Shown one piece after another: positions 1-10,826 of a stretch of DNA of 64,000 nt. Numbering within the stretch: position 1 is the stretch's first letter; every line of letters begins with the position of its first letter. Source of the DNA: Notamacropus eugenii (lineage: Eukaryota; Chordata; Mammalia; Diprotodontia; Macropodidae). The notes under the pieces are model-generated. The model did not search any database. It saw only the letters and a program-made list of their open reading frames with translations, and was not told the DNA's origin. The DNA lies in the NCBI RefSeq assembly GCF_028372415.1, contig NC_092879.1:69851711-69915710 (forward strand), given 5' to 3'. The position numbers were made by a program, and so were the translations under genes.

Positions 1-1317
1 ACAGGTCCTCTTCAGAAACAAAGCACAAGCAACAACAACAAAGGATCACAGCCTGTCCTGTGTGACACTGGTCCATGTTCTCCTGTTAGCCTGCCACAGA
101 GGGGCTAGCCAGCGTGTTGGAAGTTTTGCTCTAGGTCTCTTGTCATTATATGGAAGCCAAGGAAGCACATGAGCTATAAAGCAGGTATCCATTGCTTTTG
201 CCAGTGACCATCCCACATTCTTTCCTAGTCAGATATCTCTTTGAGAATATCTTTTACCCTGCTCTGTAGTATGCAATTCAGCACTGGCAATAAAGCTCGA
301 ACATCTTTTTGCCATCCATGAATGTCTGTGTTGCCCTTTGAGATCTGAAATTTGAATTCCTTTGAGATTATGCTATTCCTTAATCTGTAGCTATATAGTA
401 CTAACACAAACATATTGATGTTAAAAAAGACGGACTTTTGTTTCATGGAGAAACTTGGTGACATGGAAATCACCCCAGTTTCTCAACTCAATCCAATGTG
501 TTCTTTTCCTTCCATTCAGTTATGGGCCCGGCTCATTTTCCATCTGCAGAATCTATCCAAGATATGCTCACACATTGGTTCTAGCTCCCACCAGTGATAT
601 TTCCTAAAGAGTAAGGGTGGTCCCCTCCAACCCACATCCATTTAGCTGGTTAACAGTCAGATGATCTTCTACAAAGGAATATTTACTTCAAAAGATATAA
701 TCACAAACATACAGAAGTCCTCCCCTAACCCATGAGGTTGGATCTCCCTCTCCGATGCTAGTCTCTGGGGAGGAGATGAGGATCAGTTTCATAGCCTAGC
801 TTGGTTCATTATGGAGCACTGGCCCAATTCTAAAACCCCACCTTGGGCTCAAGTCCTGAGCCCCTGACTTCACAGGGCTTCCCTGCTGGGCCTCTGGCTG
901 CACTGTCCCAGCTGCAGTCTTGGCTTCCCCGTCCCCACGGCTACAACTCCTGAGTCTGGGAGGGGAAGGGAGTGGGTGGGAATCACCTGAACCTGAGGAC
1001 AAATGAAACAGAACAAAACCCCATTGCTCAGAAAGGGGGGGGAATGTCAGGGTGGGGACTGAGGGGTGAGGGCAAGGTGATCCCCCTCCCAGTTCAGTTC
1101 ACACCTCCTACACTGTGGGTGAACTGTGATGGTCACATTTCTTCTGGAAGCAGCAAGAAAGGGCTCCAGCCAGAAAGACAGTGACTCAGTCTGGCCAGAT
1201 GCAGCCTGTCCAGCTAGGGAGACCACGTGGCAGGGGATACAAGGAGCTTCTGTGTTAGGTGACCTGAGTGTAACAAACCCACAAGGTAGGTGGCTTTGCT
1301 ATTCTTCTTCCTAGCTT
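1..1317. other. No gene or recognisable repeat
   Basis: The stretch has mixed base composition. Open frames here are short, overlap on both strands and lack splice-bounded structure. I recognise no repeat family. Confidence 0.5.
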
Positions 1318-1410
1318 ATGTATGAGGAAACTGAGGCTTGGAGAGGGGAAATAATGTGTTCGGAGTCACATAGCTTGAAAGTGTCAGGACTGGGGCTTAA
1401 ACCGGTTTTA
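1318..1410 (-). repeat. MIR SINE fragment
   Basis: The plus strand reads 'gaggaaactgaggcttgg' followed by a decayed form of the MIR core (reverse complement of 'cctcagtttcctcatctgt') and a 'ggggcttaaaccggt' block that matches the tRNA-like part. It is an old, diverged copy. Confidence 0.75.
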
Positions 1411-1544
1411 TCACTTGTGTAATAAGGACAAAGCACCATGGGAATTCAGTGGAGGGAGACTTCACTCCCAGATTTTTTTTTTTTTGGTGGGGAAGAAGGA
1501 TGAGGAAGTCTTTGAAGTACTGGGATTTGCCATTCTGTTTCCAT

Positions 1545-1680
1545 TCATTCATTAACTCACTCAACATTTAACTGCCTACTATGTGCAGAGCCCTGTGCTC
1601 ATCACTGAAAGAGACACATGCTTTAGATAAGACAGGGACTGTATCCTCATGGAATTTAAAGTCTAATAGATAGATAAGAT
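1545..1680 (-). repeat. L2 LINE 3' end
   Basis: It starts with 'cattcattcattaac', then 'tgcctactatgtgcagag' and a 'cctcatggaatttaaagtct' block. This is the reverse complement of the L2 3' terminus. It is separate from the plus-strand L2 that follows. Confidence 0.75.
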
Positions 1681-1689
1681 ACCCACCCA

Positions 1690-3203
1690 GATACCACTGG
1701 CAATTATCTCCACTGCACCCTCACTGCTTCTAGATGATCCTAATCTACCTGCCTTGTCAGCTCACTCTCTCACTCTCCACAGTGGCTCTTCCAAAACTTT
1801 CCAACCCTCCTCAAACTTCCCATGGCTCACCTTTCCCTCACCCTCTCAGCTGAGAAACTGGCCTCAAATTTTACTGAAAAAAAAAAATGAGACCGTTTAC
1901 CTTGAGCTCTCTCTTCTCTCCTCTGCCTCAACTCGCATCACTCATGTAGCTTCTATCAGGATCTCCTTCACCCGTCGCACATGGTGATATGACCTTCTCT
2001 TCAGCAAGGCCAGCCTCTCTACTTGTGCAAGCAATCCCCTTGCCCCCTCTGACACCTCCCTATCACATATCTTCAGTTTCTCCCTGTCTACTGACTCTTT
2101 CCCTACTGCCCGCGAACATGCTCATGTCTCCCACATCCTGAAAAAAATCCTCACTTGATCCTTCCATACCTGCTAACTATAGTTCTATAGTTTTCTGCCT
2201 TCTGTGGCTGAAATCCTTGAAAAGGCCTTCTACAACAGGTGCCTCCACTTTCTCTCCTCTCACTCTCTTTTTAATCCCTTGTAATCTGGTTTACCAACAT
2301 CATGCTTTGTCCAAAGTTACCAGTGATCTCTTAGTTGTCAAATTCAAAGGCCTTTTCTCAGTCTTCATTCTCCAGGACCTCTCTGCAGCCTTGGACACTG
2401 TGACTCACCCTCTCCTGTTTGATGCATTCTTCTCCTTAATTTATTAGGACCGCACTCTCTCCTAGTTCTCCTCCTACCTCCCAGACCACTCCTTCTCAGT
2501 CTCCTTTGCTGGATCCTCATCCAGATCACTCCCTCTAACCATAGTGTTCTGTCCTGGGCCCTCTTCTCTTCTCCCTCTATATTGCTCCCCTTGGTGATCT
2601 CCTCAGCTCCCAGCAATTTAATTACCATCTCCATGCTAATAATTCTCAATTCTACTTATCCTTCCCCTACCTCTCTGCTGACCTCCAATCTTATCTCCAG
2701 GAGCAAATACACCATGTTCTCTTTGGCATTCAAAACCCTTCATAACCTAGTCCACTCCTCCATTTCCAGTCTTCTTCCACCTGACTCCCCAACATGTACT
2801 TTGCAATCCAGTGACCCTGGCCTCCTGGCTGTTCCTGGAAACAAGACATTCTCTTGGCTCTAGGCATTCTCTCTGCCTGTCCCCCATACCTGGAATGCTC
2901 TCCTTCCTCATCTCTCATCTCCTGGCTTTCCTGGCTTCCTTTAAGTCCCACCTGAAATCTCATCTTCTATAAGAAGCCATTCCCAACCTCTCTTAATTCC
3001 AGTGTCTTCCTTCTCTTGACTGCTGCTTCTTTGTTCTGGAAGTAGCTGGTTTGTACACATATGTTTGCCTGTCATCTCCCCCATTAGCCCATGAGCTCCT
3101 TGAGGTCAGGAACTGTATTTTGACTCTTTTTGTATTTCCAACCCTTAGCACAGTGCCTGGCACATAGTAGGCCCTTAATAAATGTTTATTCTCTGACTGA
3201 GAT
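1690..3203 (+). repeat. L2-like (CR1-clade) LINE, 3' half
   Basis: One 1.5-kb plus-strand copy. Around 2380-2430 it encodes 'LQDLSAALDTVTHPLLF', a decayed form of reverse transcriptase motif A (usual core LLDLSAAFDTVDH). A [12 protein letters not shown] block lies near 2560. The 3' UTR follows (pyrimidine-rich, 'acctggaatgctctccttc') and it ends with 'agcacagtgcctggcaca', 'ttaataaatgtttatt' and a short 'ctgactga' tail, as this family does. Frames are broken many times, so it is a dead, 5'-truncated fossil. Confidence 0.85.
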
Positions 3204-3562
3204 CACAACACACAATATCACATAATAAGTGCATTAGAGATGAGCAAAACTTTATAATTCCATGATTTTTAGATGGTCAATGCAAAGTATTTCCCAGTGG
3301 CTTCAATTGAGTTTGACTTTTCAGGTGAATCTAACAAACTGAATATCTCAAAAGAACAATAATATATACATATTCTGCTTTCTAAGTTTGTTTTAATCCT
3401 ACTGTATCTATGATGTTTCTTAAAAAGTGATCTTTTCATTATTATTATCTCTTGAGTCCATGCCACAAGCACTGTTGTGTTGTGAATGTCCTACTTATCT
3501 AAGCAACTTCACAGAACAACAGAAATCTTCCAAAATGGTTTCATTAATGAGCCACATCTCCC
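3204..3562. other. No gene or recognisable repeat
   Basis: A/T-rich unique-looking sequence. Nothing beyond short chance frames is seen. Confidence 0.5.
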
Positions 3563-3725
3563 ATTGGATCATAGTTTTAGAGTTGAAGGGACTTTACAGA
3601 TCATCTAGTCATTTTAAAGAGAAGATCATTGCGATCCACAGAAGGGAAGTGAAGGCCCAAGGCCCAAGGATTTGAGCCCAGACTATGAATCCAAGTCCAT
3701 TGCTTTTTTCTACTAAGTCTTGTCA
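3563..3725 (-). repeat. MIR3 SINE
   Basis: The plus strand reads 'gttgaagggactttacagat' then 'catctagtc', the reverse complement of the MIR3 3' end (usual 'gatgacctctaaggtccctt'). It is followed by a decayed core and 'tttgagcccagactatgaat' from the tRNA-like head. Confidence 0.75.
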
Positions 3726-4020
3726 CCTATTCTACTTTATTACCTAACATGGTTCTTATGTTTTTAATGTGTCCATTGTAGCTCTTCTGAGAGCCATAAC
3801 TAGGATGGGGCAACTGGGGTTTTACCCTGGAAATCCTTTGGCTGCTAGAAACAAATGAGCTTGGTGCCCAGGTATCAAGAAGCATTAGTTAAAACAAGAA
3901 CCTTCAAAACTTCATCCTTTCCCTCAACAGTGGTCTACACTTCATGCTTCTTGCCCTGGATGTGAAAATTGTTAGTTGTATCTCTGGCTTGGCTTCTTCC
4001 ATAAAATTCTAGTTTTGCCA

Positions 4021-4122
4021 AGATACAAGTTTCTAGCAGGAGCAGAAAAGTCACGTAGATGATAAAGAACTGACTCCATTAGGGGACTGGAAATAGTCAG
4101 ATTAGAGAGGTTCAGTCTATAG
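4021..4122. repeat. Direct duplicate, copy 1
   Basis: About 102 bases that recur at 4771-4871 in the same orientation. The two share 'gatacaagtttctagca' and 'aactgactccattagggga' with scattered differences (roughly 80% alike by eye). I do not recognise the family. Copy 2 abuts L2 sequence, so it could be an uncommon L2 segment. Confidence 0.7.
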
Positions 4123-4334
4123 TCAGATGACTTTGATAGGCAATTTTTCTCAGCTTGAAGAAACAGGAATGTGGCTATTCAAGTCTGTGTACTACCATGT
4201 ACTTACCATCTTCTTTTAGTTTACAGTAACAAAAAACTCTGAAATGATTCAAAACCATTGAGATAGAGAGGACTTAAATACTTCAGGCATTTACTTTTTT
4301 AAACCTTTAATATGTTTAGAGACAAGGTAAAGGA

Positions 4335-4592
4335 TAAGAAAATGAACCTTGAACAAGGATCCAGATGACTTGGATTTAGTTCCAAGCCTGGCTCTTCACC
4401 AGCTGTATTACCATAGGTTGGTGGCTTCACTTTTCTGAGGCTCCATTGTTGTCTCAACAAAATGGAAATAATCATTTCTACCTTACTTCCCTCATAAAGG
4501 CTATTGTGAGAATCCGAGTACATAATGGTCATGAACGTGCTTTGTAAACTGTAAAGTGTTATATAAACATAAGGAGTCATTATTAATATTTT
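4335..4592 (+). repeat. MIR SINE
   Basis: Near full length: the head 'gatccagatgacttggattt', a core block, then 'tgaggctccattgttgtc', 'aaaatggaaataatcatt' and the 3' 'aaagtgttatataaacat'. Diverged, as expected of an ancient SINE. Confidence 0.8.
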
Positions 4593-4711
4593 TTTTAATT
4601 TCAGCATACAGAGAGAAAAGGACCTATCAGAACATTAAAGATAGCATTAGAGATAGTGAGGGGTCTGAGTTGCAAAACAAATCCTCTGACCTGTAAAAGC
4701 AAATGATTAGG

Positions 4712-4770
4712 AAGTTGTATGATACAGTGGAAAGAGGACTGGATTTGAGGTCTGAGTTCCAATTTCTCCA
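4712..4770 (+). repeat. MIR SINE 5' fragment
   Basis: The short match 'gatacagtggaaagaggact' then 'ggatttgaggtctgagttcc' is the MIR tRNA-like head. The rest of the SINE is missing where duplicate copy 2 begins. Confidence 0.6.
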
Positions 4771-4871
4771 GGATACAAGTTTCTAGCAAGGACAGAGGAG
4801 CCATGTAAATGGTAAAGAACTGACTCCATTAGGGGACTGAAAACATTAAGTTAGAGAGTTTCAGTCTATAG
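4771..4871. repeat. Direct duplicate, copy 2
   Basis: Second copy of the segment at 4021-4122. It lies between a MIR head fragment and an L2 fragment; copy 1 has neither neighbour, so only this block was duplicated or both are copies of an unnamed dispersed repeat. Confidence 0.7.
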
Positions 4872-5005
4872 CGAGGGCATGTGGTGATGAGAGCCTGCCC
4901 CAAAGTGGCGGCAGTATCAGAGCAGAGAAAGAGGCATATTTAAGAGATGTTGCGAAGGTGAAATCAACAGGCCTTGCCAATAGATTGGCTATGAATTGGA
5001 TGTGA
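4872..5005 (-). repeat. L2 LINE fragment
   Basis: The blocks 'ggtgatgagagcctgcccca' and 'agagatgttgcgaaggtgaa' match the reverse complement of the L2 region just upstream of its 3' UTR. The same blocks are seen at 8180-8270. Confidence 0.75.
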
Positions 5006-5166
5006 GGACCAGGCTTTAAATCTTGACTTTGCTACTTATAACCTGTGGAACCTTTTGTCAAGTTCTTTCCATTCTCTGAAATGCGGTTTTTTCATGTGAA
5101 AATGTAAGGGAATTGAACTAGAAATGTCCTAAGTTCTCTTCCAGCCCTAAGTTCTGTGATATTCTC
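5006..5166 (+). repeat. MIR3 SINE
   Basis: Core 'tcttgactttgctacttata', then 'cattctctgaaatgcggttt' and the 3' 'ttctcttccagccctaagtt' and 'ctgtgat', which is the characteristic MIR3/L3-type tail. Confidence 0.75.
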
Positions 5167-5549
5167 AGCTAGTTAACTGGAGCCTTATAGCAGCTAGCAT
5201 GTCAGTAAAATTTTGCACACTAAACTGCAGAGGCCAGGCACTCCTCATTCCCAATAAATTAGCCATCTGGGGAGATTAAGGAAGTTCTGGCTTTGGTGAA
5301 TACTGAGGAATCTTGGACTTTTAGGTTCCATTCAGTCTTTTAACAAAATAGAAAGACATATCCTTTTTGCTGGTGTTGGTGCTGAGAAAAGTTGCTGGAG
5401 GTATGGAGACCACCTATAGAGTAGACCTCACTTGGCTCAGACATCAACAGTCATGAAGGACAAGTATGACAGGAAAGAAGAAACTCCAAAAGGGAATGGG
5501 AGAGGAATCTTTACTTCTTGTTTACCTGCTGGCCAGAAATCACAATTCC
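5167..5549. other. No gene or recognisable repeat
   Basis: Nothing with supportable coding or repeat identity. Confidence 0.5.
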
Positions 5550-5748
5550 AGAAATTCGGGTCTAGAAAGGACCCCCAAGGTCAAACCAGTTCAATTCAAA
5601 TCTAAATAAGTATCTCCTGCAAAATATCCCCAACATGTGGCTGTCCACTTTACTTGAAGACCTCTAGGAAGTGGAAATCCATTTCCTCCCAAGGCAGGCC
5701 AGTCCATTTTGGATAACTCTAACCATTAGGAAACTCTGTTTCATAGGA
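5550..5748 (-). repeat. L3 (CR1-type) LINE 3' fragment
   Basis: The plus strand carries 'cttgaagacctctaggaag', 'ccatttcctcccaaggcagg' and 'ttggataactctaaccatta'. These are the reverse complement of the CR1/L3 3' UTR and are related to the longer copy at 45058. Confidence 0.7.
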
Positions 5749-7421
5749 AGGTTTTTGCCACACAGCAGGCAAGTGCAGGTGAAAGTATGGGAGTCTGCTT
5801 AGGAGCTGAAGTTACCTTGCTTGTCCTAGGGAAAGGTCTAAGGGACCAGAGATAGAAGAGATCTTGTCTGCAGGGCAGACCAGATCTGGAGCTAGTCCTG
5901 AAGCTGGGCCCTTATGGGGGAAGGCACCTTTTTGAAGGGGGGATGCCCACCCCCACCCTGCACACATGTTTGGCCCTGGAGATGGCGACTTCCTAGCAGG
6001 TAGTTCATCTGGGCCCGCTGATTTGTTATTTGTTATTCAGAACAACTCTGGGCTTTTACTATCTTCCCATCTCCATGCATATCTTGGGTGTCCATTCCCT
6101 ATTGGCCACTGATTTTGTCCCTTCCAGTCAGAAGACAATTTTCCTTGACAGAGAAAGAAGAAGCAGCCATTATTATTATCCTATCTTTCCTGGAAAAGTC
6201 TTATTCCAGTTCTGATGCTTTACTTTTCCCCAATATAGCTAGAAGCTTCTCCCTTTTTCCTTTAGTTTTCAGCTCATTCTGAACTTTGACACTCTTGACA
6301 AGATTATTACAGAACCATGCCATGCCTTTGCAGTCATCTTCTATTACCTTCCCTTTAACATCTAAGTTGGTCAGTGAGTTCCCTGTGCATCCACATTAGA
6401 CAACTGTGTTTTTTTAATCACTGGATATACCTCAGAATAAGTGTAGACTTGTATGACCCTTATGACCCAATTGAAATGCCCAAATCTTTCTTAGGAGCCA
6501 TATTCTCAATCTTTGCCAAACCTGGATGTTTTATCAGATTTGTTGTTGAGTAATGTTTGAGTTGCTAAGTAGTTCTTATAAGCACTGGAAACTTAATACC
6601 TGGCTTTTGCCTTGGTATTCACCCACATTTTCAATCTGCCATCATCTGCTTACCTTCTGGTTTGGCTTTTTATCTATGAAATTAACAGTGTGAAAGTAGT
6701 TTCATACTCAGGAAAACTGGCCTCATTGGCAACTGAGAGTTCCAGCCTTCTGAATGACGTTTGCATCTTGGAAATCCAGGCAGGGTTTCCTGTTTTCTGA
6801 CATTGTCGGGGCCACTTGTGGTGGAGCAAGTTTCGACTTGGCTGTTTTACAAACAGGACGATCTCTTGAGTTCAAGCACCTTCTTTTTCTCCTACTTTCC
6901 AACTAATAATAGCTCAGAGAAGTAGGTCTGTAAGAAGATGCTTAGTTACAAATTTGAAAGAGGTAGCTGCATTTGAAAGTGAGGCATTCATCACATTGAG
7001 GCAATTCCTTTTCCTTTTCTTATCAGGTTTGTAATTGTGTGTACTTAATACATGACTAAGTGCCAATTACATAATACCTCAGTTGGAAGTTTGTGATCGA
7101 AAATTGGGTGACTCTAGAGCCTCTGGTTCTTTTTTTAAATGCTTGTCCATACTTATTCACATAAGAAGACTCACTCTGTTTTGGGTCTGGTGCTTCACAA
7201 ACAAACCAGAATATCCCATCAGTCTCAGAACACACTCTTTATCTTCCTCAGTTCCCTCTAAGTTATACATTTATCCTTAGGTGATCACTACTTCCTTGAG
7301 GGGAAATTAGCAGTTCTCCACTTAGTAATATCCCAATGATAGAGCTTGGAAAGAATGGACATTGTAAGCAACTCTATTCCTCTCTACTAAGTCCATGAAA
7401 TTGGGTGGGGGAAGTTACCTC
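5749..7421. other. No gene; possibly very old repeat remains
   Basis: I see no exon. The part at 6030-6420 has the composition of a decayed LINE but I cannot assign it. Frames at 6030-6282 and 7083-7280 are short and unremarkable. Confidence 0.45.
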
Positions 7422-7545
7422 TTCATTTTCACCAACATCTAACTGAGCATTTCCTCCAATTATTTAACAACATTATTCTGTGAAGGAGACCAGACACTTC
7501 TCCAATCTACAAAAAGAGCCCTTGACACAAGACAAAGGTTGAGGC
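7422..7545 (+). mobile_element. hAT-like MITE, partial copy
   Basis: The blocks 'cattttcaccaacatctaac', 'atttcctccaattatttaac' and 'agaccagacacttctcc', ending in 'acaaggttgagg'-like sequence, match the 3' half of the element at 34946-35160. The family is known in mammals for ending in a variant of 'gttaagaacc'. The 5' terminus is not seen. Confidence 0.5.
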
Positions 7546-7548
7546 AAT

Positions 7549-8628
7549 CAGTAAGAATTTATTCAGTGCCAACTGTGTGGTGCTATGCACTAGGATTATA
7601 CAAAGAGGCAAAAGTTAGCTCCTCAAGGAGCTTTTAATTTAATGGAAGATTCAACAAGTAAACAAATATTTACAAACAAACTATATACAGGATAATTAGG
7701 AAACAGTGAAAAGAGAGAAGGCACTGGAATTAAGAAGGGTTAGGAAAAGCTTCCTGTAGAAGACGGGATTGCACTTGGAATTTAAAGGAAGTCAAGGAGG
7801 CTGAGCTGAGGAGGGAGAGCATTCCAGGCATGGGGGAAAGCCAGAGAAAATGCCCAGAGCCAAGAAATGAACTGTCGTGTTTGAGGAACATCGAGGAAGC
7901 AAGTGTCACTATATTAAAGAGCATTTGGTATGGAAGAAGGTATAAGAAGACCAGAAAGGTAGGAGGGGGATAGGCTATGGAGGGCTTTGAATGCCATTTG
8001 TATTTGCTCCTAGAGGTGATAGGAAGCCCCTGCAGTTTATTGAGTAGGAGGGGTGACATGATCAGACCTGAGTTTTAGGAAAGTCACTTTGTTGGCTGAA
8101 TGGAGGATGGATTGGAGTGAGGAGAGACTTGAAGAAGGTTGACCCACCAGCAAGCTATTGCAATAGTCCTAGTGTGAAGTGATGAGGGTCTGTACCAGGG
8201 CAATGGCTGTGTCAGAAGAGAGAAGGGGGTATATTTGACAGGCATTGTAAAGGTGAAATTGATAGACCTTGGCAATGGATTGGATCTGGGGGAGGGGAGT
8301 GAGAGATAATGAGGAGTTGAGATTGGCCCCTGGGTTGTAAGCCGAGGGGACTGGGAGGATGGTGTTGCCTTAGACAACAATAGGGAGGGTTTAGGGGGAA
8401 AGATAATGAGTCTGGTTTTGAACACATTGGATTTAAGATGTGTAGTGGACGTCCAGTTTGAGATATCTGAAAGGCAGTTGTAGATGTGAGATTGGGAGTC
8501 AGAAGAGAGATTGAGATTGGAAAAGTAGATTTGAGAATCATCAGCATGGAGACATCAATTCAATCCAGGGGAGCTGATGAGATCACCAAGTAAGAATCCA
8601 GAACAGAGCCTCGAGGAGTAATCTGGAG
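7549..8628 (-). repeat. L2-like LINE, 3' kilobase
   Basis: Left end 'gcaatcagtaagaatttatt' is the reverse of the 3' terminus. Then come 'gcttcctgtagaagacggga', 'gagcattccaggcatggggg', 'ctattgcaatagtcctagtg' and 'gaatcatcagcatggagaca', in the order expected for one continuous minus-strand copy of about 1.1 kb. The minus-strand frames at 7730-8547 are pieces of the old coding and UTR sequence. Confidence 0.85.
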
Positions 8629-8811
8629 GAGCATTTGAAAATCCCAGCTCCAGTTGATACATTCAACCAAGAGTCATTTCATAGTACACACCTTCCTTTC
8701 TTCAATGAGGGCAAACTCTAACTCCTACAACAAGGTGCTCTCAGGGTTTTGGCCTTCACCATAGGAAAGCTGGTCTGGGCTGCCCAGTTGGATTACAAAG
8801 TTCAGTGTGGG

Positions 8812-8912
8812 TGATGTGGTATAGCAGAAAGAGCAATGAATTTGGAATCAGAAGGCCTCTGTGACCTTAAGCAAGTAACTTTCTCTGTGCCTCAGTCTTC
8901 TTGTCTGTAATA
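8812..8912 (+). repeat. MIR3 SINE, left part (interrupted)
   Basis: It begins 'gatgtggtatagcagaaaga' and runs to 'tgcctcagtcttcttgtctg'. It is cut by a minus-strand MIR and resumes at 9143. Confidence 0.8.
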
Positions 8913-9142
8913 AATAGTGACATAATTATTCAGCACTTTAAAGTTAGCAAAGCACTTTGTATACACAAACTAATTTGATCCTCACAACAGTCTGGTAAAA
9001 TACATACTACAGGTCTTATTCTCCATATTTTATGGATGGAAACTGAGGCTCTAAGGGTTTAAGATGATTTGTCTATTGTGCCTGAAGTAGGAGTTAAAGT
9101 CTTCCTGCCTCCATGCTCAGTACTCAATCTACTCCACCTTAA
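8913..9142 (-). repeat. MIR SINE nested in MIR3
   Basis: The plus strand reads 'cagcactttaaagttagcaa', 'gatcctcacaacagtctggt' and 'ggatggaaactgaggctcta', a complete minus-strand MIR. Short similar flanks ('ttgtctgtaa' on the left, 'catccataa' on the right) look like a decayed target duplication. Confidence 0.8.
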
Positions 9143-9216
9143 TGTCTCATCCATAAAATGAGATTGTTGCATTAGGTGTCCTTGAAGATCTTTCCCAGTT
9201 TTCAGGCCTCTGTGTC
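9143..9216 (+). repeat. MIR3 SINE, right part
   Basis: The 'ctcatccataaaatgagatt' block and 'gatctttcccagttttcagg' complete the MIR3 that starts at 8812. Confidence 0.75.
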
Positions 9217-9664
9217 AAAAACTGCCTGACTTTGTGGCCCTTCAACCCTTTCTCCAACTGGCTAAGTCTCCCTGTTGTAGACTCAGGCCCCCATACATTC
9301 TGGAACCTCTCTTGCCCCCAAACAGAAAGTGTTCAGGGCTCACAAAGCTTTCAACCCAGAAACCATTGTGGCTGTTAGTGTTTGTACCTTTTCTCCAGGC
9401 TCTTTGCCAAGCTTTTGCTTCTCATTACCAAGAACCTTGCTTGGGTCCTTGACCTCTTGTGACCTATTGTTCCTGGTTGTCTCTAATGTATATTCCCTGT
9501 GCCTCCTTCCTCTGCTCTATCATTTGCCTTCGGTCTGTGTGTGCTGTACCTGACTCTACAATTCCTTGCCTTCTGCTTTCATCCTGCTCTATGCCTACCA
9601 ACCAGGACTGACCCATGGAACCCCAACAACCCCACTGGAAGAACTTCCCGGTAAAGTTCTATAT
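9217..9664. other. No gene or recognisable repeat
   Basis: C/T-rich unique sequence. The overlapping plus-strand frames at 9234-9553 show no conserved features. Confidence 0.45.
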
Positions 9665-9875
9665 TTAAAGACAAACTTGGATTGCTAGTCGGGAGACCTA
9701 GATTCTAATTTCTACTTTGCTCCTAATGTTCTGTGGGGCTTTCAGCAAGGGACTTTCCCTCTCTAGGACTCAGTTTCCTCCTCTGTAATTTAGTTCAATT
9801 CAGCAAAATATTAGAGGCTTAGACAAAGTTATCCAAAATGTCTCATTTAGCTCAGACATTATATAATTCTGTAAT
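9665..9875 (+). repeat. MIR3 SINE
   Basis: Head 'gctagtcgggagacctagat', core 'ctctctaggactcagtttcc' and a decayed tail ending 'tataattctgtaat'. A short insert near 9790-9830 separates core and tail. Confidence 0.7.
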
Positions 9876-10212
9876 TCCTGCCTCTCCCTTTGAGCTAAAG
9901 TCAGGTTTCTGTTTCCCACCTGCAGTGCTGTACAATCCCCTTAGCCTCTACTTTCTAATCAGCATGTTGGTAGCCCAAAGGCACTCTGGAGGAGTCTAGT
10001 GCTATAGACGTTCCCAAATGTTCCCAAAACTTGCAAGTAAGTGTGGCCTCATTTGCCCATCAAGGAAATTCTATTTTCCTTTTCAGTCATTTGGTATCAC
10101 TTGCCACCATGATATATATACCTAGAGAGCTAGGGAAGGCAGGAGTGAAGGAGTAACCTCCTCATAGCAAATTCCCTTGATTCCAAATATCTGCAGCAAT
10201 GCGAGAAACTGC
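9876..10212. other. No gene or recognisable repeat
   Basis: Unique-looking sequence with no supportable feature. Confidence 0.45.
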
Positions 10213-10267
10213 ATGACCCAGCAGACAACAGGCTGGCCTTGAAGTCAGGAACACTCAGTTTAACTCC
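10213..10267 (+). repeat. MIR-type SINE head fragment
   Basis: 'ggccttgaagtcaggaacac' then 'tcagtttaactcctgc' resembles the tRNA-like head of MIR/Mar1-type SINEs. It is truncated at the L2 boundary. Confidence 0.5.
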
Positions 10268-10375
10268 TGCTTGGGATACATGGCCACTCCTACTGGATAA
10301 ACTCAGATGGCTTCTTGTCACCTTGAGGATCGGATGCAAAATCCTGTGTTTGACTTTCAAAGCCCTTCAAACCTA

Positions 10376-10415
<40 letters not shown>

Positions 10416-10826
10416 CTTTTTGGTTTTCTTCTAACTCCCTCCCTGATACATAGTCCTCAATCCAGAGACAGTTGCCTCCTGGCTGCTCCACAAACAGGAC
10501 ATTTTCTCTGGGCTGCCCCCATGTCTGGAGTGCTCTCCCTCCTCAGCTCCCACCTACTGGCTTCCCTGGTTTCCTTTAAGCCCCAGCTGCAATCTCATCT
10601 TCTACAGGAAGCCTTCCCTGACCCCGCCCCCCCCCCATAACTCTAGAGCCTTCCCTCTTTTCATTGTTTCCTATTTATCCTGTTTAGAGCTTGTTTGTAT
10701 ATGTTTGTATAGATTGTGAACTCCTGGAGGGCAGGAACTGTGTTTTGCCTCTTTTTATATCCCCAGTGCATTGGCACTTGACTAATAGATAGTAGGCATT
10801 TTAAAAATACTTATTGACTGACTAAT
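10268..10826 (+). repeat. L2-like LINE 3' end with microsatellite
   Basis: It starts in the end of the coding region ('aaatcctgtgtttgactttc'), is split by a CA microsatellite, and continues through 'tctggagtgctctccctcct', 'atcttctacaggaagccttc' and 'actcctggagggcaggaact' to the terminal 'tacttattgactgactaa'. Confidence 0.85.
10379..10413. repeat. (CA)n microsatellite
   Basis: About 17 uninterrupted CA units inside the L2 copy. Confidence 0.95.

Noticed and set aside
2217..2447. Host gene with a reverse-transcriptase-like motif
   Set aside because: The motif lies in a plus-strand L2 with many stops and an L2 3' end downstream.
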